From NCBI RefSeq assembly GCF_001613935.1, contig NZ_LQCI01000012.1:124001-188000 (forward strand): a stretch of DNA of 64,000 nucleotides, read 5' to 3'. Of the stretch, positions 26,639 through 35,389 are shown piece after piece. Position 1 is the first letter of the stretch. Each line of letters starts with the position of its first letter. A program made the position numbers and the translations under genes. Under the pieces are notes generated by a model. That model was not told the DNA's origin and did not search any database. It saw only the letters and a list, made by a program, of their open reading frames with translations. This DNA comes from Amycolatopsis regifaucium (GTDB lineage Bacteria; Actinomycetota; Actinomycetes; Mycobacteriales; Pseudonocardiaceae).

Positions 26639-28470
26639 CCGCTCCGAGCGCGGCGGCCAACCTGCCGGCGGTCGTGAAGAGCACGCGCGAGCAGCTGCTC
26701 ACCGTCGTCCGTGAAGCCGATCCTCAGGCCGCGAAATGGGTCGAGGACATCCGGAAGGCGCGGCCGAAGAAGCCGTCGGTCGTGGTGGTCGGCGAGACCA
26801 ACCGCGGCAAGAGCTCGCTCGTGAACGCGCTCCTCTCCATGCCCGGTCTGTCCCCTGTGGACGCCGATGTCGCCACGGCGACGTATCTCGTCTTCGAACA
26901 CGCCCAGCAGTGGTCCGCGCAGGCCTGTTATCCGGGGCAGCTGGCTCCGGTGCCGATCAACCTGAACGAGCTGATCCACTGGGTCTCGGCCGCGCACGAA
27001 CTACCGGAAGGGCAGATCCCGCCGCGCTACGTCGAGGTCTCCGGCCCGGTACCGCTGCTCGAACGCGTGTCCATTGTGGACACGCCAGGGGTCGGCGGGC
27101 TCGACTCGCTGCACGGCGAGCTGGCGAAGGAGGCGGCGGCCGGTGCCACCGCGCTGCTGTTCGTCGTGGACGCCTCCTCCCCGTTCACCGCGCCGGAGCT
27201 GCAGTTCCTGCACGACATGGGCGAGCGCGTCGAGACCGTGTTGTTCGCGCTGACCAAGACCGACCAGTTCCGCGGCTGGCGCGAGGTGCTCGAAGCCGAC
27301 CGGCGGCTGCTCGCCGAACACGCTCCCCGGTTCGCCGACGCGGTCTTCCACCCGGTGTCCGCGCGCATGTTCGAGACGGCGGCCAAGGCGCCGAACGAGC
27401 AGATGGCCATGATGCTGCGGGAGAAGGCCGGGATCGCCGCGCTTCAGGGCGCGCTGCAGGAGATGCTGGTCGGCCGCTCGGCGATGCTGGGTGAGGCCAA
27501 CACCCTGCGCGCGTTGTCGAGCGCGCTCGCCGAACTCAAGGCGAAGCTGCAGGCGGAAAGCCGGGCGCTGTCCGCCGGTGAGGCCGAGGCGGAACAGCTG
27601 CGCCGGCGCCGCGACGACCTCACCACCGAACGTCGCTCGTCGACCCGTGGCTGGCAGCTGAAACTGCGCGCGGAGATCCAGCGCACCCGCGTCGAGGTCG
27701 GCCACGAGACCAGCAGGCAGATGCGCGACGCGTCGACGCATTTCCGCCAGCAGATCGACGGCGCGAAACGTGACGCCCTCGCCGCGCTGCCGCAGCAGGT
27801 GGACATCGCGCTGCAGACGACGTCGCAGCGGATCTCGATGCTGCTCTCCCAGCGGCTCAACCAGGTCACGAACGTCGCGCTTTCGGAGCTGTTCTCGGCC
27901 GAGGAACTCGACATCATCCGAGGCCAGTTCGCCAGGGCGGGCGGCCCGCCGGTCGTGCTGCGCCCGCCGGACAAGAAGCCGCCGACGGCCGAGGACAAAC
28001 TGCTCATCTTCATGGGGGTTTCCGGCGGTCTCGGCGCCGGAAAGGTCGCCGCGCTGCCGTTGGCGGGCGTCGCGATCCTGAACCCGGTGATCCTGCCCGC
28101 CACGATCATCATCGGCCTCGGCGCCGGCTGGTGGATGGCGCGGACCCGCAAACACGCGTCCGACAAGCAGCACATGAAGCAGTGGCTGGTCGAGGCGATC
28201 GCCGACGCTCGGTCCACGTTGGACCAGCTCGTCGCGGAGCAGCTGATCGAGGCCGAACAGCAGCTGTCGATGGCGCTCGACGAAGCCCTCGGCCGCCGCA
28301 TCGACGCGATCGAGGCGGAGCTGAAGGAAGTCGACAAGACGATCAAGATGGGCGCGCAGGAACGGGCGAAGAAGATCTCGGTCGTCGCGAAGCGCCTGAA
28401 GGACGTCTCCGACGGCCGCGACCGCGCCGAGGCACTCCTCGGTCGCATTCGGTCACTACGCGACGCCTGA
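26635..28470 (+). CDS. Bacterial dynamin-like GTPase with membrane hairpin
   Basis: 611 residues. G1 GETNRGKSS near 53, Thr-rich switch ATATYLV, G3 DTPGVGG near 143, G4 LTKTDQ near 205. A long helical stalk follows (QAESRALSAGEAEAEQLRRR and beyond). A hydrophobic hairpin MGVSGGLGAGKVAALPLAG...LPATIIIGLGAGWWMA at about 461-500 would be the membrane paddle, then another coiled-coil segment to the end. This is the layout of bacterial dynamin-like proteins that fuse or stabilise membranes. It is translationally coupled to the GrpE-like gene. The partner is probably the 23271 dynamin. Confidence 0.88.
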   Translation: MTAPSAAANLPAVVKSTREQLLTVVREADPQAAKWVEDIRKARPKKPSVVVVGETNRGKSSLVNALLSMPGLSPVDADVATATYLVFEHAQQWSAQACYPGQLAPVPINLNELIHWVSAAHELPEGQIPPRYVEVSGPVPLLERVSIVDTPGVGGLDSLHGELAKEAAAGATALLFVVDASSPFTAPELQFLHDMGERVETVLFALTKTDQFRGWREVLEADRRLLAEHAPRFADAVFHPVSARMFETAAKAPNEQMAMMLREKAGIAALQGALQEMLVGRSAMLGEANTLRALSSALAELKAKLQAESRALSAGEAEAEQLRRRRDDLTTERRSSTRGWQLKLRAEIQRTRVEVGHETSRQMRDASTHFRQQIDGAKRDALAALPQQVDIALQTTSQRISMLLSQRLNQVTNVALSELFSAEELDIIRGQFARAGGPPVVLRPPDKKPPTAEDKLLIFMGVSGGLGAGKVAALPLAGVAILNPVILPATIIIGLGAGWWMARTRKHASDKQHMKQWLVEAIADARSTLDQLVAEQLIEAEQQLSMALDEALGRRIDAIEAELKEVDKTIKMGAQERAKKISVVAKRLKDVSDGRDRAEALLGRIRSLRDA

Positions 28471-28475
28471 CCACT

Positions 28476-28537
28476 GCATTTCGTCCTCTAAATGCGGTAC
28501 TTGCGCGCGCAACTACCGCATCCAGAGGACGAAACGC
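28476..28537. terminator. GTCCTCT-family hairpin, copy 2
   Basis: 24-nt arms at 28476-28499 and 28514-28537 with three mismatches, 5 bp after the second dynamin stop codon. It shares the CGTCCTCT / AGAGGACG core with the copies at 24861 and 47191. Confidence 0.7.
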
Positions 28538-28645
28538 GCTGGTCCGGGCGCTCGGCCGGGTGGCGCTGTTGTGGACCGGAACCGAACGGGCCTACGGTGA
28601 GTCATAAGCTTCGACACACCGGCAGGTCAACGAGGGGGTTATCCC

Positions 28646-29362
28646 ATGTGGGTCGACGAGAGCGGCGGCACGGACACCGAGGCGGGCTCCACGGAGGCCG
28701 TCACGGTCCACGTTGACGGCGAGGAGTACCAGGCCGAGCTCAACTACGACCTCGACAAGGACGGCGTGAACGACGCCGCCGTCATCCAGCACGACGACGG
28801 CACCGGCCAGGCGTTCGTCGACACCGACGGCGACGGCGACGCCGACCAGTACGCGGTGCTCGACGAGAGCGGCAAGGTCGTCCAGGAAGCCGTCTACGAC
28901 GAGGCATCCGGAGCCTGGGTCGAAGCGGGCGGCAGCGACGACAGCGGCAGCGACGCGGGTACCAGCGGCACCATGCACGCCGACATGCCCAACGGTGACG
29001 TCGAGGTAGGCCCGCCCACGATCGACACCGACGGTGACGGCACCCCCGACACCGCCGTCATCCAGACCGAGGACGGCCGCACGATCGCGTTCACCGACAA
29101 GGACGGTGACGGCAAGGCCGACATCGCGGTCGAGACGGATGCTTCGGGCAACTCGAAGACCTACGAGCACACCGGCCCCGGCCAGTGGACCGAGACCAGC
29201 AGCGGAGTGGTCAACGAGGACATCGGCTCGGCTTTCGCGAGCACTCCGGCCGCCGTCGGCGACCCGGCGGGCGACGCGGCCTGGGGTGGCGCGGGCACCG
29301 AAACACTCGAAGGAGTGGCGAAGATCGATTCCGCCACCGGCCAGTGGATCAGTCCCAACTAA
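28646..29362 (+). CDS. Asp-rich protein with DxDxDG-type repeats
   Basis: 238 residues, strongly acidic, no signal peptide. Four repeats read like calcium-binding dockerin/EF-hand loops or an FG-GAP-like scaffold: YDLDKDGVNDAAVI, VDTDGDGDADQYAV, IDTDGDGTPDTAVI and TDKDGDGKADIAVE. A low-complexity Ser/Gly/Asp linker splits the repeats into two pairs. The ATG has the ribosome site GAGGGGG. Similar Pseudonocardiaceae proteins are annotated as an uncharacterised DUF. It follows the dynamin cluster in the same direction but is separated from it by the hairpin at 28476. Function unknown; metal binding is inference. Confidence 0.7.
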   Translation: MWVDESGGTDTEAGSTEAVTVHVDGEEYQAELNYDLDKDGVNDAAVIQHDDGTGQAFVDTDGDGDADQYAVLDESGKVVQEAVYDEASGAWVEAGGSDDSGSDAGTSGTMHADMPNGDVEVGPPTIDTDGDGTPDTAVIQTEDGRTIAFTDKDGDGKADIAVETDASGNSKTYEHTGPGQWTETSSGVVNEDIGSAFASTPAAVGDPAGDAAWGGAGTETLEGVAKIDSATGQWISPN

Positions 29363-29444
29363 ACCCTGAAATGGCCTAAACCAATATCAGAGTGGTTCAG
29401 TCCATTTGATGAGTCGATTCGTGTAATCCTGGTCACAGAACAGT

Positions 29445-29472
29445 CCGGTACGAGATCTCGTACCGGGCTTTC
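29445..29472. terminator. Palindromic terminator after the Asp-rich gene
   Basis: A perfect 22-bp palindrome (arms CCGGTACGAG and CTCGTACCGG around AT) followed by GCTTTCT, on the + strand. Confidence 0.75.
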
Positions 29473-29643
29473 TCATGTCCGATTCGCCCGCCCGTGGTGT
29501 TGTCGATCACCGGAAGAATTTTTGCGGATGGCCCATTCCGGTGATACTGAATCGATTCCCTTATCGTTCTTGTGAGAGAACCGACAGGTCAGCTCTCGGT
29601 TACCTGCCGGTCATCCGGCTACTCTCGGGGAATCCCAAAACCT

Positions 29644-29669
29644 GCACACCGGCCTTCCCGCCGGTGTGC
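29644..29669 (+). promoter_or_regulatory. Leader hairpin upstream of pckG
   Basis: GCACACCGGC / GCCGGTGTGC, a perfect 10-bp stem with a 6-nt loop, 88 bp before the pckG start codon. If the transcript begins upstream it is a candidate attenuator or mRNA stabiliser. Confidence 0.4.
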
Positions 29670-29757
29670 GAAGCCATTCGGTCGCCGGCATCGAAGCCCG
29701 CATCGGAACAGCGTCGTTCCCGGTGTGGGCTTCTGCCGTCGGAAGTCAGGAGTAGAG

Positions 29758-31581
29758 ATGACCGCAGTCGCCATCCCTGGACTGGATAAAGCGCCGACGA
29801 CGCACTCCGGCGTCCTGTCCTGGGTCCGGGAGGTCGCCGAGCTGACCACTCCGGACCGAGTGGTGTGGGTCGACGGGTCCGACGAAGAGGCCGCGCGTAT
29901 CAACGCCGAACTGGTCGCCGCCGGCACGTTCGTGCAGCTCGACGCGAAGCCCAATTCGTACTGGGCCGCTTCCGACCCGAATGACGTCGCCCGAGTCGAA
30001 GAGCGCACCTTCATCTGTTCGGAGAACGAAGAAGACGCCGGTCCCACCAACAACTGGATGGACCCGGCCGAGATGAAGGCCACGATGACCGAGCTGTACC
30101 GCGGGTGCATGCGCGGTCGCACGATGTACGTCATCCCCTTCTGCATGGGTCCCCTCGGCGCCGAAGACCCCAAGCTCGGCATCGAGATCACCGACTTCGC
30201 CTACGTCGTCGCCTCCATGCGCGTGATGACCCGCGCCGGTCAGGCCGCGCTGGACAAGTTCGTCACCGAGGACGGCACCGAACGCGAGTTCGTCCCGGCG
30301 CTGCACTCCGTCGGCGCCCCGCTGGAGCCCGGCCAGAAGGACGTCTCCTGGCCGTGCAACACCACCAAGTACATCTCGCACTTCCCGGAGAGCCGGGAGA
30401 TCTGGAGCTACGGCTCGGGTTACGGCGGCAACTCGCTGCTCGGCAAGAAGTGCTACTCGCTGCGCATCGGCTCGGTCATCGCCCGCGACGAGGGCTGGCT
30501 GGCCGAGCACATGCTGATCCTCAAGCTGATCTCGCCGGAGGACAAGGTCCACTATGTCGCGGCGGCGTTCCCGAGCGCCTGCGGCAAGACCAACCTCGCC
30601 ATGCTGCAGCCGACCATCCCCGGCTGGCGCGCCGAGACCCTCGGTGACGACATCGCGTGGATGCGGTTCGGTGAAGACGGCCGCCTGTACGCGGTGAACC
30701 CCGAGTTCGGGTTCTTCGGCGTCGCGCCGGGCACCGACTGGCACACCAACCCCAACGCGATGCGCACCATCGAAAAGGGCAACACGGTCTACACGAACGT
30801 GGCGCTCACCGACGACGGCGACGTCTGGTGGGAGGGCATGGGCGAGAAGCCCGCGCACGCCACCTCCTGGAAGAAGCAGGACTGGACGCCGGAGTCGGAC
30901 GAGAAGGCCGCGCACCCGAACTCGCGCTACTGCACGCCGATGTCGCAGTGCCCGATCCTCGCGCCCGAGTGGGACGACCCGAAGGGCGTGCCGATCTCGG
31001 CGATCCTGTTCGGTGGCCGCCGCAAGACCACGGTCCCCCTGGTGAACGAGGCCCGCGACTGGCAGCACGGCGTGTTCATGGGCGCCACCATGTCGTCGGA
31101 GACCACCGCGGCCGCCGCCGGCGCGGTCGGCAACGTGCGCCGCGACCCGATGGCCATGCTGCCGTTCCTCGGCTACCACGCCGGTGACTACTTCAAGCAC
31201 TGGCTGGACCTCGGCAAGAACGCCGACGCGAACAAGCTGCCGAAGATCTTCTACGTCAACTGGTTCCGTCGTGGCGACGACGGCCGCTTCCTGTGGCCGG
31301 GCTTCGGCGAGAACTCGCGGATCCTGAAGTGGGTCATCGACCGCGTCGAAGGCAAGGGCAACGCGATCGAGACCCCGGTCGGCTTCGTGCCGAACGCCGA
31401 GGACCTCGACACCGAGGGCCTCAAGGAGCCGCTGGCCGACATCCAGGCCGCGCTCGACGTCTCCGCCGACGAGTGGCGCCAGGAGCTGCCCCTCATCGAG
31501 GAGTGGTTCGAGAAGATCGGCGACAAGGTCCCGTCGTCGTTGCGTGACGAACTGGACGGGCTGAAGCAGCGTCTCGGCTGA
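29758..31581 (+). CDS. pckG: Phosphoenolpyruvate carboxykinase (GTP)
   Basis: 607 residues, the usual length for GTP-dependent PEPCK. The substrate region [17 protein letters not shown] is near 225, the kinase P-loop with catalytic Cys [13 protein letters not shown] near 271-283, the metal-binding region [10 protein letters not shown] near 298, and C-terminal [28 protein letters not shown]. It converts oxaloacetate plus GTP to PEP and CO2 in gluconeogenesis. ATG 29758 follows the ribosome site AGGAG. A strong hairpin follows the stop codon. Confidence 0.97.
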   Translation: MTAVAIPGLDKAPTTHSGVLSWVREVAELTTPDRVVWVDGSDEEAARINAELVAAGTFVQLDAKPNSYWAASDPNDVARVEERTFICSENEEDAGPTNNWMDPAEMKATMTELYRGCMRGRTMYVIPFCMGPLGAEDPKLGIEITDFAYVVASMRVMTRAGQAALDKFVTEDGTEREFVPALHSVGAPLEPGQKDVSWPCNTTKYISHFPESREIWSYGSGYGGNSLLGKKCYSLRIGSVIARDEGWLAEHMLILKLISPEDKVHYVAAAFPSACGKTNLAMLQPTIPGWRAETLGDDIAWMRFGEDGRLYAVNPEFGFFGVAPGTDWHTNPNAMRTIEKGNTVYTNVALTDDGDVWWEGMGEKPAHATSWKKQDWTPESDEKAAHPNSRYCTPMSQCPILAPEWDDPKGVPISAILFGGRRKTTVPLVNEARDWQHGVFMGATMSSETTAAAAGAVGNVRRDPMAMLPFLGYHAGDYFKHWLDLGKNADANKLPKIFYVNWFRRGDDGRFLWPGFGENSRILKWVIDRVEGKGNAIETPVGFVPNAEDLDTEGLKEPLADIQAALDVSADEWRQELPLIEEWFEKIGDKVPSSLRDELDGLKQRLG

Positions 31582-31595
31582 TCCAGAACACCGGA

Positions 31596-31636
31596 GAAGG
31601 CCTCATCCTCATGGTCGTTCCTGAGGATGAGGCCTT
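31596..31636. terminator. pckG terminator
   Basis: 16-bp perfect stem GAAGGCCTCATCCTCA / TGAGGATGAGGCCTTC with a 10-nt loop, 14 bp after the stop codon, followed by a T-rich stretch. Confidence 0.85.
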
Positions 31637-31664
31637 CTTCTTTCCGCCTGGGTAACGTGGCCGT

Positions 31665-32537
31665 ATGTTCAAATTCGGGGTCAACATGATCGTCCCGGAG
31701 AGCCGCGCGGCCTGGGTCGGGAAATGTCGGAAGGCCGAGGAACTCGGTTTCGACGTCATCGGTGCCGCCGATCATCTGGGCATGGCGCCGCCCTTTCCCG
31801 CGCTGGTGCTCGCCGCCGAGGTGACCGAGCGGGTGCGGCTCAACACCTTCGTCATCAACACCGCCTTCTACAACCCGGTGCTGCTCGCCCGCGACGTCAC
31901 GGGCACGGATCAGTTCACCGAAGGCAGGCTGGAACTCGGGCTCGGCGCGGGGTACGTGAAGGCCGAGTTCGAAGCGGCGGGGATGGAATTCCCCAGCGCG
32001 GGCAAGCGGGTCGATCACCTGGAACACACCATCAAAGAGCTGAAACGGCTCTACGCGGACGAAGCGCACAAACCGGAAACCGTGCAGAAACCGGGCCCGC
32101 CGTTGATGATCGCCGGGCGTGGAGACAGGTTGCTCACGCTTGCCGCCGAACACGCCGACATCATCGGGTTCACCGGCACGGCCGCGGTTCCCGACGGCGG
32201 CGCGCTCGTCGCCGCGGATGCCGCGGAAATCGAAGAACGGGTGAATTTCGTCCGTGAAAAGCTGAACGGCCGCGAAGTCGAATTGAACATCCTTTCGCAT
32301 TTCATCGGTGTCGTCGAAGACCGGCAGACCGGGTTGGAGCAGGTCCGCCATTCGCTGAAGGGATCGTTGACCGTCGAGCAGCTCGCCGAAGTGCCGACGG
32401 CGTTGATCGGTACGCCGGAGCAGATCGCCGAACAGATCCTGGCTCATCGCGAACGCTTCGGCTTCACCTACTTCACCGTGCTGGAGCACAACATGGAGTC
32501 GTTCGCGCGGGTGATCGAGGTGTTGCGCGACCGATGA
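31665..32537 (+). CDS. LLM-class F420-dependent oxidoreductase
   Basis: 290 residues. A luciferase-like TIM barrel: FGVNMIVPESRAAWVGKCRKAEELGFDVIGAADHLG, then TEGRLELGLGAGYVKAEFEAAGM, PPLMIAGRGDRLLTLAAEHADIIGF. It resembles the MSMEG_2516-type (TIGR03621) subgroup. The cofactor is expected to be F420, as usual in actinobacteria. Leaderless signature TAACGT 6 nt before the ATG. The stop overlaps the start of the ABC ATPase gene by 4 nt (ATGA). Confidence 0.85.
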   Translation: MFKFGVNMIVPESRAAWVGKCRKAEELGFDVIGAADHLGMAPPFPALVLAAEVTERVRLNTFVINTAFYNPVLLARDVTGTDQFTEGRLELGLGAGYVKAEFEAAGMEFPSAGKRVDHLEHTIKELKRLYADEAHKPETVQKPGPPLMIAGRGDRLLTLAAEHADIIGFTGTAAVPDGGALVAADAAEIEERVNFVREKLNGREVELNILSHFIGVVEDRQTGLEQVRHSLKGSLTVEQLAEVPTALIGTPEQIAEQILAHRERFGFTYFTVLEHNMESFARVIEVLRDR

Positions 32538-33139
32538 TCGACGTACGCGGGCTCGGTGTCCAGGCCGGGGAGCAGTGGTTGTTCGACGGCCTCGATTTCG
32601 AGGTCGAGGCGGGCGAATGCGCGGTGATCGTCGGGCCGAACGGGGTCGGGAAATCGACCCTGCTGCGCTGCCTGTACGGAACGCAGACCCCGCAGCGGGG
32701 TCGGGTGGTCGTCGCGGGCGGAAAACCCGATGAACGTGATCTTTCCTTCCGTCGCAAGGTTTCCGTGCTGTTCGACGACTCGGATTTCTTCGCCGAACTG
32801 TCTCCGCTCCAGCATCTCGAACTGCTGGAGGGCTCGTTCGGCGCCGATCTCGGCGATTTCGGCGAGCTGCTGGCGGACGCGGGGCTTTCCGAGCGGGCGA
32901 AGGTCACCGCCGGCAAGTTCTCCGCCGGGCAGCGCCGCCGCCTGCTGCTCCTCGGCGCGACGGCACGGCCGCACGACGTACTGCTGCTCGACGAGCCCGA
33001 GCGAGCGCTCGACGTCGCCGGGAAGGAATGGCTGACCTCGCTGATCGCGCGTTCGACCGGCGCGGGGGCGGCGGTGGTCGTGGCCACGCACCATCCCCCG
33101 CTGCTCGAAGCGGCCGATTCCACCCTCGAGTTGTGGTGA
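32534..33139 (+). CDS. ABC transporter ATP-binding protein, short form
   Basis: 201 residues. Walker A GPNGVGKST near 38, variant signature FSAGQRRRLLLLGA (in place of LSGGQ), Walker B VLLLDEPERALD and VVATHH. It is short and degenerate in the helical domain, similar to CcmA-like ATPases that pair with DUF6297 membrane proteins. It is coupled on both sides, ATGA with the F420 oxidoreductase and GTGA with the membrane protein, making a three-gene unit. Confidence 0.8.
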   Translation: MIDVRGLGVQAGEQWLFDGLDFEVEAGECAVIVGPNGVGKSTLLRCLYGTQTPQRGRVVVAGGKPDERDLSFRRKVSVLFDDSDFFAELSPLQHLELLEGSFGADLGDFGELLADAGLSERAKVTAGKFSAGQRRRLLLLGATARPHDVLLLDEPERALDVAGKEWLTSLIARSTGAGAAVVVATHHPPLLEAADSTLELW

Positions 33140-34380
33140 GCACCAAGGCCCCCACGCGGGTTCCGGGCCGGCAGCGCTTCGGTGGAGTGCTCAACGGGGA
33201 CTACCAGACCTTCCTGGCACTGTTCGGGTTCGGTGCGTTGTTCACCGCGTTCCAGAACCTGCCCAAGCTGCGTCATTTCCTCTTTGGACAGTCCGTTGTG
33301 GACTTTGCCGCGGTGTTCGGCCTCCTGATCGTGCTGTGCGCGATCTTCTGGCGAAGCCTGCTGCGCCGTGGTTTCGTCTGGGCCGAACCGGCGGCGCTGA
33401 CGTGGATGGACTTCGCCGGCGTCGACAGGCGCCGCCTCGTCGTGAAGCGGATGTGGACGTTGTGGCTGGGCCTGGTCGTGGTGGTCGGCTACACCGGGGC
33501 GCTGGTCACCGCGATCGGCGGCGGATCGAAGGACGTCTGGATCGCGATGTCGGCGTTGACCGCTTCCGGGGCGATCCTGGCCGGGGTCACCGCACGGCGG
33601 ACGGCGATCCGCGGGGAAACGGCGGGCCCGGTCGTGCTCGCGCTGGCCGGGCTGGCGGTGGCCGCCGCCGGAGTGGGCCCGATCGCGGTCGAAGCGCTCG
33701 CCGGTGCGCTGTTTCTCGTCGCGGTCGCGATGGCTTTCGGCGGCGAGCCGGTGTCCGGGGTCGGGCGCCAGGAACTCGTCGACGGCTGGAACGCGCGGCT
33801 GCTGCGGGCGATGGCCGCGGTCTTCATGGATCCCATGCTGCTGATCCCGGAAGCGAGGCCGGTGCCGTGGCTTTCGCTGCGGCGGCCGACGGCACTGCGG
33901 CTCGCGTGGGCCGGGGTGCTCGGCCGTCTGCGTTACGCGGCGGCCAGTGTGGTGATCGCGTGCCTGACCGGCGTCGGGCACCTGGCGTTCCCAGCCGTCC
34001 CGGTGGCGCCGCTGTTCGCGCTCGGCGCGTACGCGGCGCTCGTGCCGTTCGCCGGCGGGCTCGGTGACCTGTGGCGCAACCCCGGCCGCAGGCGCTGGCT
34101 CGGTGCGTCCGACTGGGAGTTGCGGCTGGTCAACGGCCTGGTGATCGCTGTACTCGGCCTCGGTTGGGGAGGGTCGCTCGGCCTGGTGACGCTGACCCTC
34201 GGGGTGACGCCGGTGTGGCCGGGGTGGCTCGCGATCCCGCTCGCCGTCGCCGCCGCGCTGAGGACGGCGACGCGTCCGCCGATGAACTACGACGTCAGCG
34301 GCGGGGCCGCCGGACTGCAGGCCCTGCGAGGCGCCGATTTGCTGATCGCCGGCTCGATAGTGCTCTCCGTCGTCACCTGA
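33136..34380 (+). CDS. DUF6297-like ABC permease subunit
   Basis: 414 residues with about ten predicted membrane helices (for example FLALFGFGALFTAFQNL, VVDFAAVFGLLIVLCAIFW, LWLGLVVVVGYTGALV, LALAGLAVAAAGVGPIAVEALAG). GTG 33136 overlaps the ATPase stop by 4 nt; in-frame sequence upstream of it is antisense-like and rejected. As the only membrane partner of the short ATPase it is the probable permease. Family assignment is by general resemblance; substrate unknown. Confidence 0.7.
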   Translation: MSTKAPTRVPGRQRFGGVLNGDYQTFLALFGFGALFTAFQNLPKLRHFLFGQSVVDFAAVFGLLIVLCAIFWRSLLRRGFVWAEPAALTWMDFAGVDRRRLVVKRMWTLWLGLVVVVGYTGALVTAIGGGSKDVWIAMSALTASGAILAGVTARRTAIRGETAGPVVLALAGLAVAAAGVGPIAVEALAGALFLVAVAMAFGGEPVSGVGRQELVDGWNARLLRAMAAVFMDPMLLIPEARPVPWLSLRRPTALRLAWAGVLGRLRYAAASVVIACLTGVGHLAFPAVPVAPLFALGAYAALVPFAGGLGDLWRNPGRRRWLGASDWELRLVNGLVIAVLGLGWGGSLGLVTLTLGVTPVWPGWLAIPLAVAAALRTATRPPMNYDVSGGAAGLQALRGADLLIAGSIVLSVVT

Positions 34381-34393
34381 CCTCACCCGTTCC

Positions 34394-34425
34394 CGCGTTC
34401 GGACCCTTCGAATACTCCGAACGCG
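34394..34425. terminator. Terminator of the F420-oxidoreductase/ABC operon
   Basis: CGCGTTCGGA / TCCGAACGCG, a perfect 10-bp stem with a 12-nt loop, 13 bp after the stop codon. Confidence 0.7.
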
Positions 34426-34456
34426 AGTTACCCTCGGGGCGACGAAGGGAGCACGA

Positions 34457-35032
34457 GTGGGCGGCGGGCACGCACCGGGAAAGGGACGGCGGGCGACCAG
34501 CGAATTCCCCGCGGGCTGGACCGACGAGCAGATCATCGCGGTGATCAAGGACGTCGCGAACGATCCGAGCGAACCTCGGCGCAGACAGCACAACGGCCGC
34601 TGGCGCTGCGCGGGCGAGCGGTACGGCGTGCACCTGATCGTGCTGGTCGAGGACAACGGGAACGTCAAGACGGGCTATCCGGTCGCGGGCCCCGGCGTGG
34701 TCCGCAATCCCGATACCGCGGCCGATCCGGCGAATCCGACCGTCGCCGACCTCGCCGCGGGCCGCATCAGCTTCTTCGGCGAAAGCCTGCTCGACCAGAT
34801 CGCCGACCGCGTCGCGCCGGACGTCCTGGCGTTCTACCGGACCTTGCACTGGTCGGGTGAGTGGGAGGAGCTGGCCGACGTCCTCATCGCGCACGCGATG
34901 AACGAGGACCTGCGGCTCGGGGTGGACGAATTCGCCACCTTGGAGAGCCTGTTGAACAGCTTCGAGCTGCCGATCGACGGCTTTCTCTACCTGAACGACC
35001 GGGCACACACCCTGGCCACCTTGCGCCCCTAA
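34457..35032 (+). CDS. EndoU-like domain joined to an immunity-like C-terminus
   Basis: 191 residues. Residues 2-95 (GGGHAPGKGRRATSEFPAGWTDEQIIAVIKDVA...GNVKTGYPVAGPGVV) match the C-terminal part of bacterial EndoU nuclease toxins. The protein begins at the GGGH motif, so the upstream His motif (HIL.G) usual in active EndoU toxins is missing. Residues about 96-191 (HWSGEWEELADVLIAHAMNEDLRLGVDEFATLESLLNSFELP) are helical and recall MafI-type immunity proteins, which neutralise EndoU toxins in Neisseria. A strong ribosome site (AAGGGAG) fixes the GTG start, so the short form is intended. Toxin remnant, self-neutralised or regulatory protein: undecided. Confidence 0.6.
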   Translation: MGGGHAPGKGRRATSEFPAGWTDEQIIAVIKDVANDPSEPRRRQHNGRWRCAGERYGVHLIVLVEDNGNVKTGYPVAGPGVVRNPDTAADPANPTVADLAAGRISFFGESLLDQIADRVAPDVLAFYRTLHWSGEWEELADVLIAHAMNEDLRLGVDEFATLESLLNSFELPIDGFLYLNDRAHTLATLRP

Positions 35033-35301
35033 CTCGCTTCGGCGACTTCAGAGGCTCCGTCCACCGTCGCCCGGAGGACGTCCAGCGGCATTCCGACGGC
35101 GTCGGCGATCGCCGTCACCGTGAAGAAGGCGGGTGTCGGGATCCGGCCGGTCTCGATCTTCCGGAGTGTCTCCACTGAGATCCCGGCCTCCGCGGCGACC
35201 TCGACCATGCTCCGCGACGCCGACGCGCGGGCGTCCCGGAGCGTCAGCCCCAGCCGCTCGCCGCGTTCGCGCTCTTCGTCCGTCAACGGCACTCGCACCA
35301 T
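35029..35301 (-). CDS. Xre-family transcriptional regulator
   Basis: 90 residues. HTH_3 domain LGLTLRDARASASRSMVEVAAEAGISVETLRKIETGRIPTPAFFTVTAIADAVGMPLDVL. ATG 35301 has TACTAT 7 nt upstream, a leaderless arrangement. Its stop overlaps that of the EndoU-like gene by 4 nt (CTAA), tail to tail. This resembles small actinobacterial Xre repressors; the target is unknown. Confidence 0.85.
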   Translation of the reverse strand: MVRVPLTDEERERGERLGLTLRDARASASRSMVEVAAEAGISVETLRKIETGRIPTPAFFTVTAIADAVGMPLDVLRATVDGASEVAEAS

Positions 35302-35345
35302 GCGTCCAATAGTAATACCGCCGCTGGCCGGAGTTACCCCCAACC

Positions 35346-35354
35346 TGTGGATAA
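35346..35354 (-). promoter_or_regulatory. Consensus DnaA box
   Basis: Reads TTATCCACA on the - strand, identical to the E. coli consensus and unusually AT-rich for this window. A weaker partner, TGTGGACC, lies at 35371 and a CTGTGCACAG palindrome between them. It lies upstream of the Xre start. Confidence 0.45.
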
Positions 35355-35389
35355 CTCTGTGCACAGGTCTGTGGACCGGCCGAAGAAAG

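Larger units (their letters stand above)
29363..29757. other. 395-bp leader and promoter region of pckG
   Basis: Holds the terminator of the Asp-rich gene (29445-29472), an AT-richer stretch at about 29500-29575 that probably contains the pckG promoter, and a 10-bp hairpin at 29644. No convincing gene starts here, although the pckG frame is open upstream to 29572. Confidence 0.55.

Noticed and set aside
32473..34668. 731-codon - strand frame across the ABC operon
   Set aside because: Shadow frame; the + strand genes are coupled by ATGA/GTGA overlaps and have Walker motifs.
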